A DNA stretch of 64,000 nucleotides. Origin: Trichomonas vaginalis G3 (lineage: Eukaryota; Parabasalia; Trichomonadida; Trichomonadidae). Location: positions 27,434,082 to 27,498,081 of the forward strand of contig NC_067207.1 of the NCBI RefSeq assembly GCF_026262505.1, written 5' to 3'. The notes beneath the pieces were generated by a model. The model searched no databases. It was not told the origin of the DNA and worked only from the letters and a program-made list of their open reading frames with translations. This document shows positions 62,533 through 64,000 of this stretch, piece after piece (positions within the stretch are counted from its first letter, which is position 1; every line of letters starts with the position of its first letter). The translations under genes were made by a program, and so were the position numbers.

Positions 62533-63431
62533 ATGACAGAAATAGCAAATCTTTTACAAGTTCCATTAAAACAAGGGACAAACAAAAGGGGTGCATATAA
62601 TAGAACTATGAAAGTTCCCGATGGAATGAAAGAATTAGTTCATATTGTTGCTGGTCTTCAAAAAGATGTTAAACAAATGAGAAATGTTTTAACATTACCA
62701 GAAGCTCAAGCATATGCCAAACGTCACGGTCCAAATTGGGAAGCACACGAAGCAGACATTACGGGTCCAAATGGAAAACCTGATGGTATAAATGAAGTTT
62801 TCGTTACTGATGGACAAGGTAATATTAAAGTCATAAATGGTTATAAATTAACTGTATCTGATTATCCTAAACGTAAAGCATATAATGAACATTATCCTAT
62901 GCAATTTGATGAAAATGGAAAAGCTGTTAAACAATACATTGGAGAAGGTGAAAATGGTCCAATTAATTCATACCGTCATAATCCATATTCTTATTTCAAT
63001 GAGGAATTAAATGCTATTGAAGAGGGACCGGAGGATTACCACGATATTCTAACCAGTTTGATGGTCAATATGCAAATATTAGACCTGAAATTTCAGCTAA
63101 GAAATTCTTTAAAGTTGCTTTATTTGATCCAGTTTTCGCAAATGTTAAAGATGAACTTAAACAACAATTCCAACCAATTATAGTAGCAAGAATTGCATCA
63201 GGTGCTTTATCTCAAGCATTCAAAGATTTAATTAAGAAACCATTATATCAGCAACGAGGTTTAACTTATGATTTAGTTAAGGAATCAGATAAAAGAAAAT
63301 TTGAGAAATCAGTTGATTATAAGAATGCAATTAATGAATATATTCGGTCTATTAATTTCGATGAAACAGCTAAAAATCAACTTCATGAACAAATACAGGG
63401 AATAATAGATTCAAAAGTTCCAGTAAAATAA
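62533..63431 (+). pseudogene. PX-like virion protein (copy C, interrupted)
   Basis: Counterpart of 19478-20375. Confidence 0.5.
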
Positions 63432-63464
63432 AAGTTTAAATATATTTTTTTTATTCGATTATAA

Positions 63465-64000
63465 ATGAGAAGACGTTTTACTAGTCAAAAGAACACTAAC
63501 GCAAAAGCAGAGATTACGGTTGGTTATAACGTAAATGATGATAAATCACGAATTATTCAAAATGTTAAAGTTAATGTTAGCCCTGAATTAACAAGGTCAG
63601 CAACTCAACCAAATTTATTAACTCATGACTTACCGAAGAATGAGGAGAATGAAGACCCAATCATTTTATCTGAACCTGGTAAAGAACCCGTTGAAATTCC
63701 CACTTATCCAACATACCCAGCACCTCTTTCATCAAACATCGAGAACCCATATAAAATAGACATTAATTTTGAATTAATGAAAATTTACCGTGATATAATA
63801 ATTAATAATTATGATTCAATAATAAATTTAATTGACCAATCCGGTTTAATTATTTTACCTTATGAATCATTAATTCACATTATCGCCATTCTTTGTGATG
63901 TTCAAGATTCAGACGTTAAGATTCAATTTTTCATAGATGATGAGGTTTCATGCTGTGGAATAGTTGCAAAAATAAATCCTATAAAGGATATTAGCACAAT
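63465..64000 (+). CDS. 217-aa virion-module protein (copy C, cut by window end)
   Basis: Start and first 178 codons of the gene described at 42011-42664; open to the window edge. Confidence 0.5.
   Translation, partial: MRRRFTSQKNTNAKAEITVGYNVNDDKSRIIQNVKVNVSPELTRSATQPNLLTHDLPKNEENEDPIILSEPGKEPVEIPTYPTYPAPLSSNIENPYKIDINFELMKIYRDIIINNYDSIINLIDQSGLIILPYESLIHIIAILCDVQDSDVKIQFFIDDEVSCCGIVAKINPIKDIST

Larger units (their letters stand above)
58666..64000. mobile_element. Polinton lineage 2, copy C (left part, cut by window end)
   Basis: Begins AGTAGTGG after TCCATT (58660-58665). Left terminus and virion genes in the same order as copy B, nearly identical to it, and also lacking the left 158-aa gene. 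About eight breaks in the visible 5.3 kb. Confidence 0.9.

Noticed and set aside
15068-64000. LTR retrotransposon because of the rve integrase
   Set aside because: No reverse transcriptase, no long terminal direct repeats; inverted termini, family B polymerase, ATPase and capsid-like gene define a Polinton.

Overview
The window looks like a piece of the genome of a trichomonad parasite, most likely Trichomonas vaginalis. It is AT-rich and no introns are apparent. It carries remnants of ankyrin-repeat genes of the type expanded in that species, a trichomonad-like initiator motif just before one start codon, and several large Polinton/Maverick elements. The species name is inferred from this combination, not from a database match.

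Layout. 1-1610 is the right tail of a virus-like Polinton of lineage 1 (element I), which abuts the 3' side of a broken host ankyrin gene (1612-3056). 3245-4587 holds a short gene remnant, three 122-bp tandem repeats and the remains of a Mutator-like transposase, and ends at a 100-N assembly gap (4588-4687). 4688-7850 is a second lineage-1 tail (element II): capsid-like gene, Pro/Thr-rich membrane-protein candidate, coiled-coil protein and a reverse-strand gene. 8281-13305 is a complete-looking 5-kb DNA transposon with 292-bp terminal inverted repeats. Its single gene fuses a Harbinger-type DDE transposase to a ubiquitin-specific-protease domain. 14115-15067 is a 120-bp satellite array.

15068-64000 is a tandem array of lineage-2 Polintons: copy A (15068-35261), copy B (37209-56716) and copy C (58666 to the window end). 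A and B, and B and C, are separated by the same 1.95-kb host segment, which carries a 449-aa gene and an ankyrin-gene tail. Each junction with this segment shows the hexamer TCCATT, the likely target-site duplication. The unit repeats every 21.46 kb, and B and C are nearly identical, so amplification was recent or is partly an assembly effect.

The lineage-2 gene set covers replication (protein-primed family B DNA polymerase with an embedded HNH-like module, AEP primase fused to an SF3 helicase), integration (retroviral-type integrase), packaging (A32-like ATPase) and virion structure (capsid-like protein, several probable minor virion proteins, and a fibre with a phage-type tail-collar tip). 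All three copies contain interrupted genes and are best read as fossils. The right half of B, from the primase-helicase to the 364-aa gene, is the best preserved. The primase-helicase lies in opposite orientations in A and B between inverted repeats made of iteron-like motifs, so this segment has flipped. Most Polinton genes start directly behind an AT-rich TTTATTTTT-type motif unlike the host initiator.
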